From Lamellibrachia satsuma (lineage: Eukaryota; Annelida; Polychaeta; Sabellida; Siboglinidae): a stretch of 64,000 nt of DNA. The translations under genes were made by a program, and so were the position numbers. The DNA lies in NCBI GenBank assembly GCA_033239005.1, contig BSQZ01000097.1, positions 62,001-126,000 on the forward strand, given 5' to 3'. Every line of letters starts with the position of its first letter. Within the stretch, counting starts at the first letter, position 1. Below are positions 22,154 through 34,938 of this stretch, piece after piece. The notes under the pieces are model-generated. The model was not told where the DNA came from. It did no database searches and saw only the letters and a program-made list of their open reading frames with translations.

Positions 22154-24694
22154 TCATGATATCATGAGCAATTTAGGGGATAAAAACATCAACCTGATTA
22201 TGGGGGATTTCAATGCAAAGATTGGATCGGACAACCAAGGATATGAAAATGTGATGGGGGTTCATGGGCTGGGTGTGATGAATGACAATGGGGAGCGGTT
22301 TGTGAATGCTTGTGCAATAAACAATATTGTGATTGGGGGAAGCGTGTTCACACACAAAAGAATACATAAGGCGACATGGGTATCTCCTGACCAAGTCACT
22401 GAAAATCAGATAGACCATATTGGCATAAACAAAATGTTCAGAAGATCGCTACAAGACGTGCGTGTGAAGAGAGGCGCTGACGTCGCTTCTGATCACCACC
22501 TTGTAACAGCCAGGCTAAAACTCAAGCTAAGAAGAAATTGAGTAGAACAAGAAAGACGAAAGGCAAGATATAATGTGGATTTCCTGAAGGATCCAAGAAC
22601 AGCAGAAGAATATAAAGTCGCATTAGCTAATATATTCAAAGTCCTGCAAGAGCTGTATGATGAAGAAGAGAGAGTAGACATCAACAGCCAATGGAGTCAC
22701 ATCAAGGATGCAGTAAACACCACATGCGAAGAGATAATTGGCAGAAGGAAACCCCAACAGAAAGACTGGATTTCAGTAGAAACAAAGAGGAAAATACAGA
22801 CCAGAAGAGAAAAGAAGGAGGCAGTCAACAGCAGCCGCACAAGGGCGGCAAAGGTAATAGCTCAGAAAGAGCACACAGCAGCAAATAGAGAGGTGAAGAA
22901 AAGTGTCATAACAGACAAAAGGAACTTCGTGAAGGGACTTGCACAAGAGGCAGAAAAGGCAGCAGCTAGCAGGAACATGAAGCAACTTTATGATACAACA
23001 AGGAAGTTAGCTGGAAAGTTTAAGAAATCAGAGCGGCCAATCAGAGACAAAAATGGGAACGTCCTGATGGGGGCAGACAAACAGCTTAACAGATGGGCAA
23101 AGCATTTTGAAGAGCTGCTCAACAGACCAGCACCGCAGAATCAACCAGACATCCAACCAGCTGAGACATATCTCCCAATAGACTGTAACAAACCCACTAG
23201 AGAAGAGATAAAAAAGGCAATCGCACATATGAAAAATGGGAAAGTAGCAGGCCTTGACGGTATCCCTGCAGAAACACTAAAGGCAGATGTAAATACTTCA
23301 GTAGAAATGCTGTACTGTCTTTTTGAGGATATCTGGGAAAAAGAAGAAATTCCAGCAGAATGGAAAGAAGGTTACCTTATCAAGATCCCCAAGAAAGGAT
23401 ACCTGAGCCGCTGTGATAACTACAGAGGAATCACGTTGTTGTCAGTACCTGGAAAGGTTCTAAACAGAATAATCAGTGGACCAAACTTTGCGTGAACAGC
23501 AAGCAGGCTTCAGGCAGGACAGATCGTGTACTGACCAGATTGCAACACTGCGAATCATAGTGGAACAATCCATCGAATGGAACTCATCCCTATACATCAA
23601 CTTTGTTGATTACGAGAAAGCCTTTGACAGTGTGGACAGGGAGACACTCTGGAAAGTGCTAAGACACTATGGGGTGCCCAAGAAACTAGTCAACATGATT
23701 AAAAACTCCTATGAGGGAATGTCATGCAGAGTTATTCATGAAGGTCAACTTACAAAGAACTTTGAGGTTATGACGGGGGTGAGACAGGGATGCTTACTGT
23801 CACCATTCCTCTTCATTCTAGTCATAGACTGGGTCATGAAAACAGCAACCAAGGAGAAACGAAACGGAATCCAGTGGACGATGCTGACCCAACTTGATGA
23901 CCTGGACTTTGCGGATGACCTTGCACTCCTGTCTCACAGCCATAGGCAGATGCAGGACAAAACAACATAACTGGCATTGATTTCAGCACAGGTTGGGTTG
24001 AAAAACAACAAAAGGAAAACCTGAGAACAAATACTACTTGCGAAACACCAATCATGATTGAGGGAGAGACACTGGAAGAGGTTAAAGATTTCAGATATCT
24101 AGGCAGCATAGTGGATACGCTTGGAGGGACAGAGGCTGACGTAAAGAAAAGGATCAGCAAAGCAAGGGTAGCTTTCCACCTGTTGAGAAATGTGTGGAGG
24201 TCAAAGGTAATTGGAGAAACCACCAAAATACGCTTGTTTAACACAAATGTAAAGTCTGTGTTGCTGTATGGAGCGGAAACGTGGCGAATAAACAAGACCA
24301 CGCTGAAAAGGATTCAGACATTTGTCAACCATTGCCTGAGAAGAATTCTGCAAATACACTGGATGGACAGGGTGAGCAACAAAGACCTTTGGGATAGAAC
24401 ACACCAAGCCCAAATAGAGATAGAGATCCTTAAGAGGAGATGGGGATGGCTTGGCCACACCTTGAGAAAGCCAAGCACCAACATAACCAGGCAAGTCCTG
24501 ATGTGGAACCCCCAAGGCAAGAGAAAGAGGAAAAGACCAAAAAACACCTGGCGGCTTGACCTCGAGGCTGACATCAAGCAAACAGGGAATGGCTGGCAAC
24601 AACTGGAGAGGATTGCCCAAGACAGGAGGCGCTGGAGAAATGTTGTGGATGGCCTATGCTTCAGGAGGAGTTAAGGGCCTAAGTAAAGTAAGTA
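22154..24694 (+). mobile_element. 5'-truncated RTE-like LINE with perfect target duplication
   Basis: Flanked by the 13-bp direct repeat ATGTTTAAAGGTA (22141-22153 and 24695-24707). It encodes the end of an endonuclease (MGDFNAKIG, DHIGINK, SDHHLVTARL), a reverse transcriptase with the LDFADDLALLSH active site, and the C-terminal [19 protein letters not shown] and KRPKNTWR blocks. One TGA (22539-22541), a frameshift with a small deletion near 23470-23480, a TAA ending at 23970 and a further frameshift inactivate it. The 3' tail is TAAGTAAAGTAAGTA. Confidence 0.88.
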
Positions 24695-24841
24695 ATGTTT
24701 AAAGGTAAAAAGTCTCATTGTTTTTATCGCAAAATCATATTACAAACTAAACCTATCATAACCTCTTAAAACACTTAAAAATCAAAGTACTTATGGATAA
24801 GAACCCTTAAAAACACCTTAGAAATGAACACAGTAACTCAC

Positions 24842-24978
24842 AGCCAGCAATCTGTCTCTGGCAGCGAGGCGTCCATCCTGCTCTGCAGTGCACCTCTCAA
24901 TGATCTTCGTCACAAAGATGCCGTTGTCTCCAGGAATGTGTTGATTGCCAATGCCCCCAGCGATGCTGAACCCAAGAC
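24842..24978 (-). CDS. DLG: DLG exon: first part of PDZ2
   Basis: 137 nt reading [20 protein letters not shown] and then FVTKII and [11 protein letters not shown]. The GLGF carboxylate-binding loop is intact and GNQHIPGDN is diagnostic of DLG PDZ2. The acceptor ends TGCTGCAG and the donor is GTGAGT; the exon ends in phase 0. It joins in frame to the exon at 21328-21460. Confidence 0.93.
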
Positions 24979-25012
24979 CTGCAGCACACAACTCACTAAT
25001 TTAAAGGGAAGC

Positions 25013-25490
25013 CAAAGTCATCGTTTTGGGCATACCCACCTATAAGAGTTACTAATACATAACCATTGGCAACTATAATTAAGAACATCATGGGTGGTTT
25101 ACTAGGGAAACCTTGCTGAACACACAGTATCTTATTTTCATGGGCCGCGCCATACTGTTAGATAAAACCTATATCATGAGTGTCATAGTCTGACAACATT
25201 CACTCGCCAAATGAAAATATATTTGTATACACCTATTCCTATACTTGCCAATAGGATCAAATACATTGGCCTTTACCCCGATTTTATAGAACTGCACATG
25301 CATTTATCGGTGGCGATGGTTAACATGTAAGTCTTTAGTCAACTGGAAAAAATTATCAGAATCTCCAACTTTTACAACATATTTTGAGTAAACTAATGGC
25401 ATGATAGTCTTGGTTTTAATTGCACATGGTTAGTTTTTAGTACTTCTTTTAGGTGCATAGCCCCAAAACCATGACTTTTGTCTCACCTTA
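25013..25490 (+). repeat. Dispersed repeat, copy B
   Basis: The uninterrupted counterpart of the repeat at 19486-20930, just upstream of the Mutator-like transposase. It may be the end of that element or an unrelated repeat. Confidence 0.6.
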
Positions 25491-25599
25491 ATATACACTT
25501 TGTTGACATATAACATTGTTGTTTGAAGGTGCTGCCGTGCATACGAAGTTGGTTTGCCAGTAAGAATAGTGTAGCCACTGTACAGTGAATCCTGATGGC

Positions 25600-26635
25600 C
25601 CTGCCAAGGTGACTGATGTTGATGTGGCAAGTAACCACTGCGATGCATGCGCAAAATCTCGCAAAAATTAAATGATGTGCAATTCGATGTCTGGTATGAC
25701 CAGCATAAAGGTGTCTGTTCTGAAAACCATGAAGGTAGTGCAGGTCAGATGGAGCCTCAAGGCATGCTTCGTGTGTTCATGACGTCAGAAGAGCAGTATA
25801 AGTTAAAGTACAGTGGGTATCTTGGGGATGGGGACTCAAAGAGTTACTCGAGTGTTGCTAATGCTGACCCACCGGTCTATGAAGGTGTAAGTGTGGTGAA
25901 GTTAGAGTGTTGTGGGCATGTCCAGAAACGAATGGGGAAACGGTTAATAGATAAAGTAGCCGAAATGAAGTCAAAGCCATTCAGAGAGGGGGGGGGAGGA
26001 GTTACAAAGGGATAGGTGGTGCAGCAGGTTTGACGAGGAAAGCCATTAGACAGATTCAGGGTTACTATGGTGGAGCCATCAGAGGTAATGTGGGTGACAT
26101 GGGCAAAATGAAAATAGCAGTGATGGCCATCTGGAAGCACCGAGGTAAGGACCACAGTGATTGTGGTGACTGGTGCCCGGCTCTCAGTGGTGATGTAGAC
26201 ATAGCCAACAGGAACTCTCTGCCGAAGTTTGTGTTGAAGGTCATCAAACCTGTATTTGAGGCACTGAGTGATGACAGTTTGTTCTCTACGTGCACTCATG
26301 GTGGAATGCAAAACTCAAATGAGAGCTTCCACCATTTGATCTGGAATCGCTGCCCAAAGAGTGTGTTTGTGGGCAGTATGAGGTTGGAAGTAGCTGTCTA
26401 TGATGCAGCCATTGTGTACAATGAAGGGGAAATGGGAAGGTTGCCCATATTTAAAATGCTGGGTCTTGAGCAGGGCGCTGTCATGAAAGCAGGTTTCCGT
26501 CGCATTGACCGAAAGCGGGTGTTGTCAGCTGAAAAGCAAGTAACAGAAACAGCCAAGACAGGTAGAAAGAGGAGGCAGGTTGCACAGGTTGGCACAAGCA
26601 CTGGTGATGGTAGCTATGCAGCTGGAGCGTTCTAA
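25600..26635 (+). pseudogene. Mutator-like (MULE-type) transposase, partial
   Basis: Reads WYDQHKGVCSENHEGSAGQM, then YLGDGDSKSYS, KLECCGHVQKRMGKRL, and in a second frame IRQIQGYYGGAIRGN, HGGMQNSNESFHHLIWNRCP, KSVFVGSMRLEVAVYDA. GDGDSKS, ECxGHVQKRMGxRL, QNxNESF and VWxRxPKxxFVG are conserved in the animal 'Mutator-like transposase domain' family; the first two carry likely DDE residues. One frameshift falls in a run of nine G (25988-25996), so it could be a sequencing or slippage error. The N-terminal part is missing. Confidence 0.82.
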
Positions 26636-27397
26636 CTGAAAAAGTGTTGTCATTAGACATGTATGAAGCGTTTAAACGCTGTTTTCTCCATTTTGTTTTT
26701 TTGAGCCGTGCATGTAAACGTATGTCAAGATATGTTGAACAGTTGTTGACTGATGTTGATGAAATTTGGCTACTGTTGAAGCTGCATAAGCTGAAGAAGT
26801 GGAACTAAAATGACTAATATTGTTCCGTTATTTACAGAGATGTAGCATGTTATGTCCATGATGAATGTGTTTTTGTAACCTTTGTACATAAAAAATCATA
26901 ACCGTTCTAATATTTGTCTGATCTTGTTTCTTTTAGTACAGGTTGAAATATAATGTATTGGCATCATACTGTTAAAATATCAACTTATTACATCCATGAA
27001 TAACCATGATATGGTGACTTGAAAATACCCTATATATTTATCTTTGGCGGCCATCTTGGGTCATGTGACTTGTCGTAATTGGGTCATTATTCTAATTTTT
27101 TGCTTCTGATATCATTATACTTCTTTGTCACAAATTTGACATCTTTATGACTTATAACAAGAAAGATAGAAAACTACCGTTATACAAATGCAGTTACAAA
27201 AACTTTTTAAAAGTATTACATGTCTGCTTTTTATAATGACACTTTACAATTTCTGTCTAAATTCTTGTGACTTGACAATAAGGCAAAATTATATAAAATT
27301 AATTTGCTTTATTGATCAGATTAAACCCCACATGGAATAACCGGAAGTTCATAGAGATGTATTAATTACATTTTATTCTAAGTCGACTGATAACACT
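26636..27397. other. No recognisable feature
   Basis: AT-rich. The 3' end of the Mutator-like element may lie here but I cannot place a terminal repeat. Confidence 0.5.
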
Positions 27398-28432
27398 CAG
27401 GGCTGGGTCCAATTACACAAAATTATATCAATTACAATTACATTAAATTTTTTATTTCAATTACAATTACAATTACAGTCATAATTTTCCAAATCAATTA
27501 CAATTACAATTACACTGTTTCAATTTCAATTACAATTACATTATTCGGAACCAAATATATTCAGCATTTGTTAATTATGTATTTTTGCGCGTTTTGCTGA
27601 ATTTCAATATTTTATACACAATTTATAAACAAATATAACGGTAATTTTTTTAACATTTTGTTGAATTGTGACTTTGAATTTTACTAAATAAAAAGATAGC
27701 CGTTTAAAACATATTTTTATTATATAAAAATACAATGCAATATCCAGACATAATCCTACAGGACATATTCCAATGCAGACATTTATCCGTGCGCATTTCT
27801 TAAATTTTTCTTTGGAAAATACTAATAATAGAGTTTGATGTGTTTACTTTGAGGTTGTAGCTCCTGCTCTAAGCTGACATTCTTAATTGGTCTGCCTTTT
27901 GCTTTGTGTGAGTTGGGAATGGGAAGAGAGGCCATATAAACAGTCCTTGCCACCTGACCTGTCTCCAACCCACCACAACCTTGGCTTGCTAACTCTGCAA
28001 TGTTTCACTGAGCTGATATTTTCTGAAGCAATATCAGGCTACAGGTCTTTCCATGTTGTTTGAATACCAGCTTAGCCTTTGTCTGACAATGTCTGTGCAT
28101 TGTTTATTGCTTCCTGGCTGTTACCAACTTACTGAAAAGGTTAATTGCAGCAGACAGTGAATACTGAGACTTAAATATAAATATATAAGCAGGTGTTATT
28201 ATTAGTCTTGATTTTCAACTCATGTGAGACTTAAATTATATTTTTATTGACAATTCGTTCAGGTAGTGTGATATGAAATGTACTGTAATTGATTGTAATT
28301 GAAATAAATTTTCAATTATACAAAATATAACAATTACAATTACAGCAACATTTTGAAACCATAATTAATTACAATTACAGTTACAAAATTGTGCTGTAAT
28401 CAATTACAATTACATAACTGGACCCAGCCCTG
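27398..28432 (-). mobile_element. Non-autonomous hAT-type transposon, copy 2
   Basis: Same terminal repeats and body as copy 1, inverted. Directly abutting 8-mers differ, but TAACACT precedes the left end and recurs 6 bp beyond the right end (28439-28445), suggesting a target duplication with a small insertion. About 100 bp of the copy 1 interior is absent or altered. Confidence 0.8.
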
Positions 28433-28726
28433 AATTATTAACACTGTAATGAATATTGTGGGGGGAGGGGGCAACTGTCGGCAACCCACAATAGTATTAG
28501 TACAAGCTATACATATGAAGGAAGTATATCAGGCATGGGGTCAATTCTGTTTTGTCAATTCCAAAAAATCAGTTCTAATTCCGCCTTGCAAAAAATCAAT
28601 TCCAACTGTTAAAATCCTAGGCTAAAGAAAAATTCAAATCCAATTCGTTTTAACACAGTTTTATTTGTCATGTGTGCACAATCATATTTAATTAGATATG
28701 ATTAAAAAATTATTGTTCGTTAAATG

Positions 28727-28727
<1 letters not shown>

Positions 28728-28805
<78 letters not shown>
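28728..28805. repeat. CA then TA microsatellite
   Basis: A short (CA)n run followed by (TA)n. Length is probably unreliable in the assembly. Confidence 0.95.
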
Positions 28806-28808
<3 letters not shown>

Positions 28809-28980
28809 GTTTGCCATAAAAAAACGTTAAAATGGCATCCAGCCATTTCATATGTACTTTCTGCTGTGACACCTCTCCTGGATTTTTGCTAACAAAACCA
28901 GACATTTTGGACAGCCCTGGACAGTTGGGTCATTAATCTGAGTTTTGAACAGTTTCCCCTGTTTATATCTTGTCCAGGTT

Positions 28981-30007
28981 ATTTGCCCCCCTTCCGGACA
29001 TTTGCCCCTTTGTCACTTGCCCCCCCAGACATTAACCCCTTGCCTTATTCAAAATCTGGACATTTGCCCCCTGTCCGTAGCTTCTGGATTATTTGTAAGT
29101 TTTTTTAAGAAATGTTTTTTTAACTAATTTTTTTATTTCTGAACATGAATTCAAGATATATATTACCCTAATTGCAATTAATGTTCTTTGTGCCAGATCA
29201 GCCAAGTAAATTACTTTATGTAGTTGGAGATGATCCTGTAATCAAAGGATTATCTTTATTGCAATTGTGGAAGAAGCCAGTGACATTAGGACCTGGACAT
29301 GTTAGGACAATTGAGGATATTTGAAAGAAGCCATCTCAACAAGGTTTCTTTTGAATTGCATTTACCATGGAGAGTTGGAGTGACTCCATTTTCCTATAAA
29401 ACTGGATGCACAAGCCAGAGTTGTCAGAATTCACTTATAACTTCACCATGGAAATTACTACTAGCATTTGAGGAGGTCAGAAGCTATGTTTTGAGTGTCA
29501 TTCCTACACCAAGAAGGGGGACCAACAAGATTACTCTTCATTGGGAGTGAAGCCAGCGTCGATCCTGATCATGCAAGGGTGCTGTGGTCACTGATCTGAT
29601 CTCCAGATCCAGAATGTGATCAACAAGACTGCCTGCAACCATGATGGTGACACGGCACAGATAGAAGCTGCCAAGGTCCGTGAGGACCTGAAAACTAAGG
29701 CAGCTAATACCAGGGGCACTCCAAACCAGCTGATCTCTGATTCGTTACTGTCCACCACTGTTTGTGGAAGCATCACCCCAAGAACCCATCTTCCACCACT
29801 GATCTGACTATCAATGATACCTGGAAGACAACTGGTGACAAGATCATCTCATACACACTCCAGGGGATAGGCCATTGCATTAGGCTAAAGTGACTTCGAC
29901 TTGTCATTGAATGTTATGTTATTGTAGTAATAATGATAACTGCAAACTGATTTTCACTTGTCAACTATCATAGAAAAAAGGGGCAGATGTCCGGGGGGGG
30001 GGCAAAT
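28981..30007 (+). mobile_element. Nested element with ~30-bp inverted termini
   Basis: Left end ATTTGCCCCCCTTCCGGACA and on to 29010; right end 29978-30007 is its near reverse complement. About 1.03 kb, inside the 2.2-kb hAT. No clear target duplication. It contains the FLYWCH-associated fragment below. Confidence 0.55.
29590..29810 (+). pseudogene. Fragment resembling FLYWCH/MULE-associated protein
   Basis: One frame reads IEAAKVREDLKTKAANTRGT, then PNQLISDSLLSTT. In FLYWCH-linked transposon proteins a HxHxPDxAxIEA(x)KV segment is followed by LKxxAxxTRExPxQIIxxxL, which this resembles. Weak call. Confidence 0.35.
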
Positions 30008-30915
30008 ATACTAGGAGGCAGATTTATATCGCTATCAGTTGTGGTATCATTGATATTTCATCAAATTTACTGGAAAGTTTGAGTCTTCAACATCCTAATC
30101 TCCAACATCTATTCTCCATGGGGACATTTTTAATTACTACAAAGGGCAAACCCTACAGCCACATGTAACAGCATTGTACAGGTGACCAGTGATGTTTAGT
30201 ATGGGAAACTTGTGGGCTGAACATTAGGCTTGGATAAACAAGGGGCTGCATTCAAGTGGGGCAGGCTTGCTCTTTCACACAAAGGGAATTAGCAGGCAGG
30301 TGCCATTAATTGGTAATCTCTGTAAATAAACCTTGTACACTGAGAAAGAAAATGAGGCCTGAATGGTCTGATTTTGGTTTTACTGTCTGTTACAGTAACT
30401 TAGTATTTCTTGTTGATGCAAATGCTTGATTATATTGTACTTGGTCACAATGTTTCAATACCAGAGTAGACAGTGTCTATGCAGTAATGTTGACAACTTC
30501 CTGGCTGTTACCAGATTCAGGGTGACATGCTAATAGCAGACAAATATGATTTTAAAAGTAATATAAGTAAATATAAGGGTAAATAGTAACGGTATCAAGT
30601 CAATAATTCCAACAAAATCAATTCCAATTCCCAAAAAATAAATTTTGGAAAAAAAAATTCCAATTAAAAAAAACATTTTGAAGTCAATTCCAATTCCGGA
30701 ACTGGAATTGAGGGTCAGTTTCAATTCCGGAATGAAATTGACCACATGCCTGAAGTATATTCATGACAATATCTTGTATCTGTGTACTACAGCAACAGTC
30801 ATGAACAGTATAATTGAATTGAAACAACCTTACGTCTGTGGGGCTTTTGTCGGGAGGGGCTTTTGTCCATGCACCATACTATCTAGCAGATGCTTTCAGT
30901 ATAATACATAATAAT

Positions 30916-31018
<103 letters not shown>

Positions 31019-31372
31019 GTGTGGGCAGGTATGTGTGTGTGCGTGCAGCATTTATAAGGTAAAGATGTCACAAGCACAGATCTGCATTTGGTCCAATAAC
31101 AATATTCATGCATTATGTTACCTAAATCGAGTGTCAGATATAAAGTAAGGAACCCCATAGAAAGTGTACATATGGGTCCATATTTTATTATGGAATTTGG
31201 ACCCCTTATAGAATGTTTACCTCCCTGGCCCATTGAAAACAGTGCAATGTTGATTAGATAATATAATGCACTTTGGAGCTAGGATGCTACAATTTTGGTT
31301 ACATGCGTTTGGTTATGTTACCAGTGGCATTCGTCAAACATTTTCAAGTCACTGTATGTGTGATCTTTTCAG

Positions 31373-31645
31373 ATGAAGGATTCACCATTGGTTCGTACAA
31401 GTACAGGTACTAGTTTTGAAGCATCCAACGCTACGGGTGATGCCGTCAATCTTTACATTACGGATGTCACCTTTAGTGTCATCACTGCTACTACTGCTGT
31501 GGCACCACATACAACTGATGCTGAAATGCAAATCGATCCGGTAACGATATTTCAAGTGCGACACTTCGCGAATGCTGCTGTAGTTACGGATGACATTATT
31601 GCACCAATGAACGTTGATCATGACTACTCCTATGTGGGGGTGTAA
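31373..31645 (+). CDS. Unidentified ORF, cut by the LINE insertion
   Basis: Opens after a CTTTTCAG that could be a splice acceptor; 87 codons up to the insertion point, then LINE sequence. It is Thr/Ala/Val rich with no domain I recognise. Without the LINE the frame would read through ACTCCTATGTG and stop soon after (KNSE then TGA). Could be an exon or part of another transposon gene. Confidence 0.35.
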   Translation: MKDSPLVRTSTGTSFEASNATGDAVNLYITDVTFSVITATTAVAPHTTDAEMQIDPVTIFQVRHFANAAVVTDDIIAPMNVDHDYSYVGV

Positions 31646-34600
31646 GGGGTGTTGATGCGCTCAACCGTAAAGACACTCAAGTCAACCTCACCTCCCCGTG
31701 GTGCACCCCGGTAACCAGTACATTGTGCTGGGCAAACGAGGCTATGGCTAAGGGAAGGAAAACCCCGAAAATAAACCTACTGCGGAGGGCCAACAACCCT
31801 CCCAGCTCAAATGATATTACAGAAACCAGAAGTGAATTTCAAAAGCCAGCTTGTGCTGGAAATGGCTACAGGAAGGCGACGGACCAGATACCAGCAGATG
31901 ATGACATCATTTATTTGGACAGTGTGACGCTTCCGGATCAAAGCCAAACGGAAGTTCGGAGGCTGACAACGTCGTTAACCAAGCCAAAAGTTAATGTAAA
32001 TATAGGATGTTGGAATGTGAGAACGTTATACTCTGTAGGGAAATCAGCCCAGCTTGCAAGAGAAATGGACAAATATAAAATAGATTTCATGGGCATTAGT
32101 GAATGCAGATGGATGGGACAAGGAAAAGTCAAGATGAACACCGGAGAGAGCATAATTTTTTCAGGGAGAGAAGACAACATACACAGACACGGAGTAGCAA
32201 TAATGATGACGAAGAAATCAGAACAAGCATTGCTGGAATGGAAAGCTATCAGTGATAGAATTATTTATGCTAGATTCTTCTCCATGTATGTAAAGTTATC
32301 GATCATACAAGTCTATGCACCAACAAATGAAGCCAGCGTCGAAGATAAAGACAATTTCTATGAACAGCTCCAGACAGTTGTGGACAGTGTTCATAAGCAT
32401 GACATACTCTTAGTAATGGGGGATTTAAATGCCAAAGTTGGAGAAGACAACGACGGATATGAAAACATAATAGGAAGCCATGGAGTAGGTGAAAGAAATG
32501 ACAATGGAGAAAGACTTGTTGACTTCTGCGGACTCAATAACCTCGTGGTAACAGGTACCATTTTCCCACATAAACTTATACATAAACAGACATGGACATC
32601 TCCAGGAGGAAAGAAAAAAAATCAAATAGACCATGTGTTAGTGAGTAGGCAACACCGGACATCAGTAATGGACACTAGGGCCATGAGATGAGCCGACATT
32701 GCGAGTGACCACCAATTAGTGCGATCAAAAATCAAGCTGAAACTAAAGAGAAAACAAAAGAACAAGGCGATAAGAATGAAATTTGATATAATTAAGTTAC
32801 AGCACCCAGCTATTAAAGCCCAATTCTCACTGAAGTTACGCAACAAATATGATATATTACAAGACTACGAAGAAACAGGCGACGAAGAAGTTGAGAAACA
32901 ATAGCAAGACTTTGAGGATGCATACAAAGAAACTGTACTGGGGTACAAAAAGATAGGGCAAAAACCATGGATCAGCAAGGAGTCGTGGGAGTTAGTAGAA
33001 GAGAGAAAACGACTGAAGAAAAACATCGAGCAGACAAAGTCAGACAGGATTAAGCAGAATTACATGGATAAATATAGGTGTAAAGACAAAGAAGTGAAGA
33101 AGAGCATGAGACAAGACAAGAGGAAGTGGGTTGACCACCTTGCCATGGAAGCAGAGGAAGCGGCACATAATGGAAGAATGAAAGAAGTGTATAATATTAC
33201 AAAAACCCTCAGCAATGACAAACGTAAGACAACAAATGCAGTGAAAGACAAAGGTGGAAACTTAATAACGGAAGGATTGGCCAGAAAGAAGCGATGGAAA
33301 GAACACTTTGAGGAAATCCTTAATAGACCTATACCTGATGACCCTGTAACAGATGTGGAGATAGATCCGATCATAAACGAAATCAGCACTGACCCAATAA
33401 CAAAGGCAGAAATTAGAACAGCGCTAAGGAAGATGAAAAACGGGAAAGCAGGGGGAAAGGACGAAATTACAGCAGAATTATTAAAAGCAGACATGAATAC
33501 AACAGAGAAATGGCTTGTCAAATTATTCAGAACATTTTGGGAACAAGAGAAAGTGCCAAAAACGTGGAAGCAGGGACTGATCGTTAAAATACCGAAGAAA
33601 GGTGACTTGACAGAGTGCGGGAATTGGAGAGGAATTACTTTGACATCTGTTCCTAGTAAAGTATTCGGAAGAGTACTCATTGACAGAATAAGAGATGGAG
33701 TTAACAGCAAGTTGAGAGACGAACAAACAGGTTTCAGAAGTGGGAGAGGCACAGTAGAACATATATTTATTTTACGAAATATTATAGAACAGGTAGTGGA
33801 ATGGCAGGCAACTCTATACATCACGTTTGTGGATTTTTAAAAAGCATTTGACTCAGTGCACCGAGAGAGTCTATGGAAAATTATGGAGAGCTATGGAATT
33901 CCATGCAAGATAATCCACATGGTACAGATGTTATACGAAGATAGTGAATGTGTAGTGTTAGACGAAGGTGAGGAATCTGAGTGGTTCAAGGTCAAAACTG
34001 GAGTTAAACAAGGAGATGTAATGTCTGGATTTATCTTCTTGATAGTAGTGGACTGGATAATGAGAAACACAACAGCGGGAAACAAAACAGGAATAAGATG
34101 GAACTTCACGTCAAAACTAGAGGACCTGGACTTTGCCGACGACATAGCACTCATGTCATCATGCTACACACACATGCAAACAAAGACAAGACAACTGAAT
34201 CAATTTGCAGCAAGGACAGGACTAAGAATAAATAACAAGAAAACTCAAATATTGAGGATAAACAGCAAGTGCGAAAACAGAATACTAATCGATGATCAAG
34301 AGCTAAAGGAAGTGGACAAGTATAACTACCTTGGTGCGAACGTTAGTAAGCAAGGAGGAGGCGGCGATGACATTGTTAACAGAACTTGTAAAGCGAGGGT
34401 ATCCTTCATGAAACTAAAGCAGATATGGAGTTCAAATATATACACATTGAGATCGAAATTGAGGCTTTTTAACACACTTGTTAAACCAGTGTTGTTGTAT
34501 GGAAGTGAAACATGGAAAATTAACGAAGGAGACAACAGAAAGTTAGATACATTTTTTTTCAAGTGTTTAAGACGAATCCTACAAATTCGATGGCCATACG

Positions 34601-34927
34601 TTGTATCAAATCGAGATATTCTGGCAAAAACAAAATTGAAGACAATCAGCACTGAGGTCAAGATAAGAAGATGGAAGTGGGTAGGACATATCCTACGAAT
34701 GGAGAAGAACAGCAACTGTGAGACTGCACTGACCTGGACGCCTGAAGGTAAAAGAAAGGTTGGGCGACCAAAGACAACGTGGCGATCAACTATTGAAAAT
34801 GAAAGACGTATACTGGGGTGGAATAGCTGGAACGAAGCCAGACGTGTAGCAGCTGACAGAACAAGATGGAGGAGATTCACTTCGGCCTTATGGGCCACTG
34901 GGCCCAAAGAGGATAGGTAGGTAGGTA
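31637..34927 (+). mobile_element. Near full-length RTE-like LINE
   Basis: Flanked by the 11-bp duplication ACTCCTATGTG (31626-31636 and 34928-34938). The 3' tail is GGATAGGTAGGTAGGTA. The 5' end contains ~85 bp before the first ATG of a single long frame. A second, 5'-truncated and highly similar copy lies at 49901-51922, so the family moved recently. Confidence 0.92.
31723..34920 (+). pseudogene. RTE-like endonuclease-reverse transcriptase, three in-frame stops
   Basis: A single frame of about 1,065 codons. It starts with an N-terminal extension, then an apurinic-type endonuclease (NIGCWNVRTL, GISECRWMG, MGDLNAKVG, SDHQLV), a reverse transcriptase (KNGKAGGKDEI, FGRVLIDRI, FRSGRGT, AFDSVHRESLW, VKQGDVMSGF, catalytic LDFADDIALM) and a C-terminal region (LLYGSETWK, WKWVGHILRM, VGRPKTTWR). 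TGA ends at 32691, TAG at 32904 and TAA at 33840; each is one substitution from a sense codon. No frameshifts. Reads like the group annotated in flatworms and molluscs as SR2/SjR2-type or 'craniofacial development protein 2-like'. Confidence 0.92.
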
Positions 34928-34938
34928 ACTCCTATGTG

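Larger units (their letters stand above)
28530..30752 (+). mobile_element. 2.2-kb hAT-type transposon with nested insertions
   Basis: Ends CAGGCATGGGGTCAATT and the complement of CAGGCATGTGGTCAATT, flanked by the perfect 8-bp duplication AAGTATAT (28522-28529 and 30753-30760). Both ends carry repeats of TTCCAATTCC or TCAATTCCAA type. No hAT transposase ORF is recognisable. It contains a TA microsatellite and a second inverted-repeat element. Confidence 0.82.

Noticed and set aside
33060..33824. 254-codon minus-strand ORF opposite the LINE
   Set aside because: Shadow of the reverse transcriptase frame; the equivalent shadow occurs in the second LINE copy.
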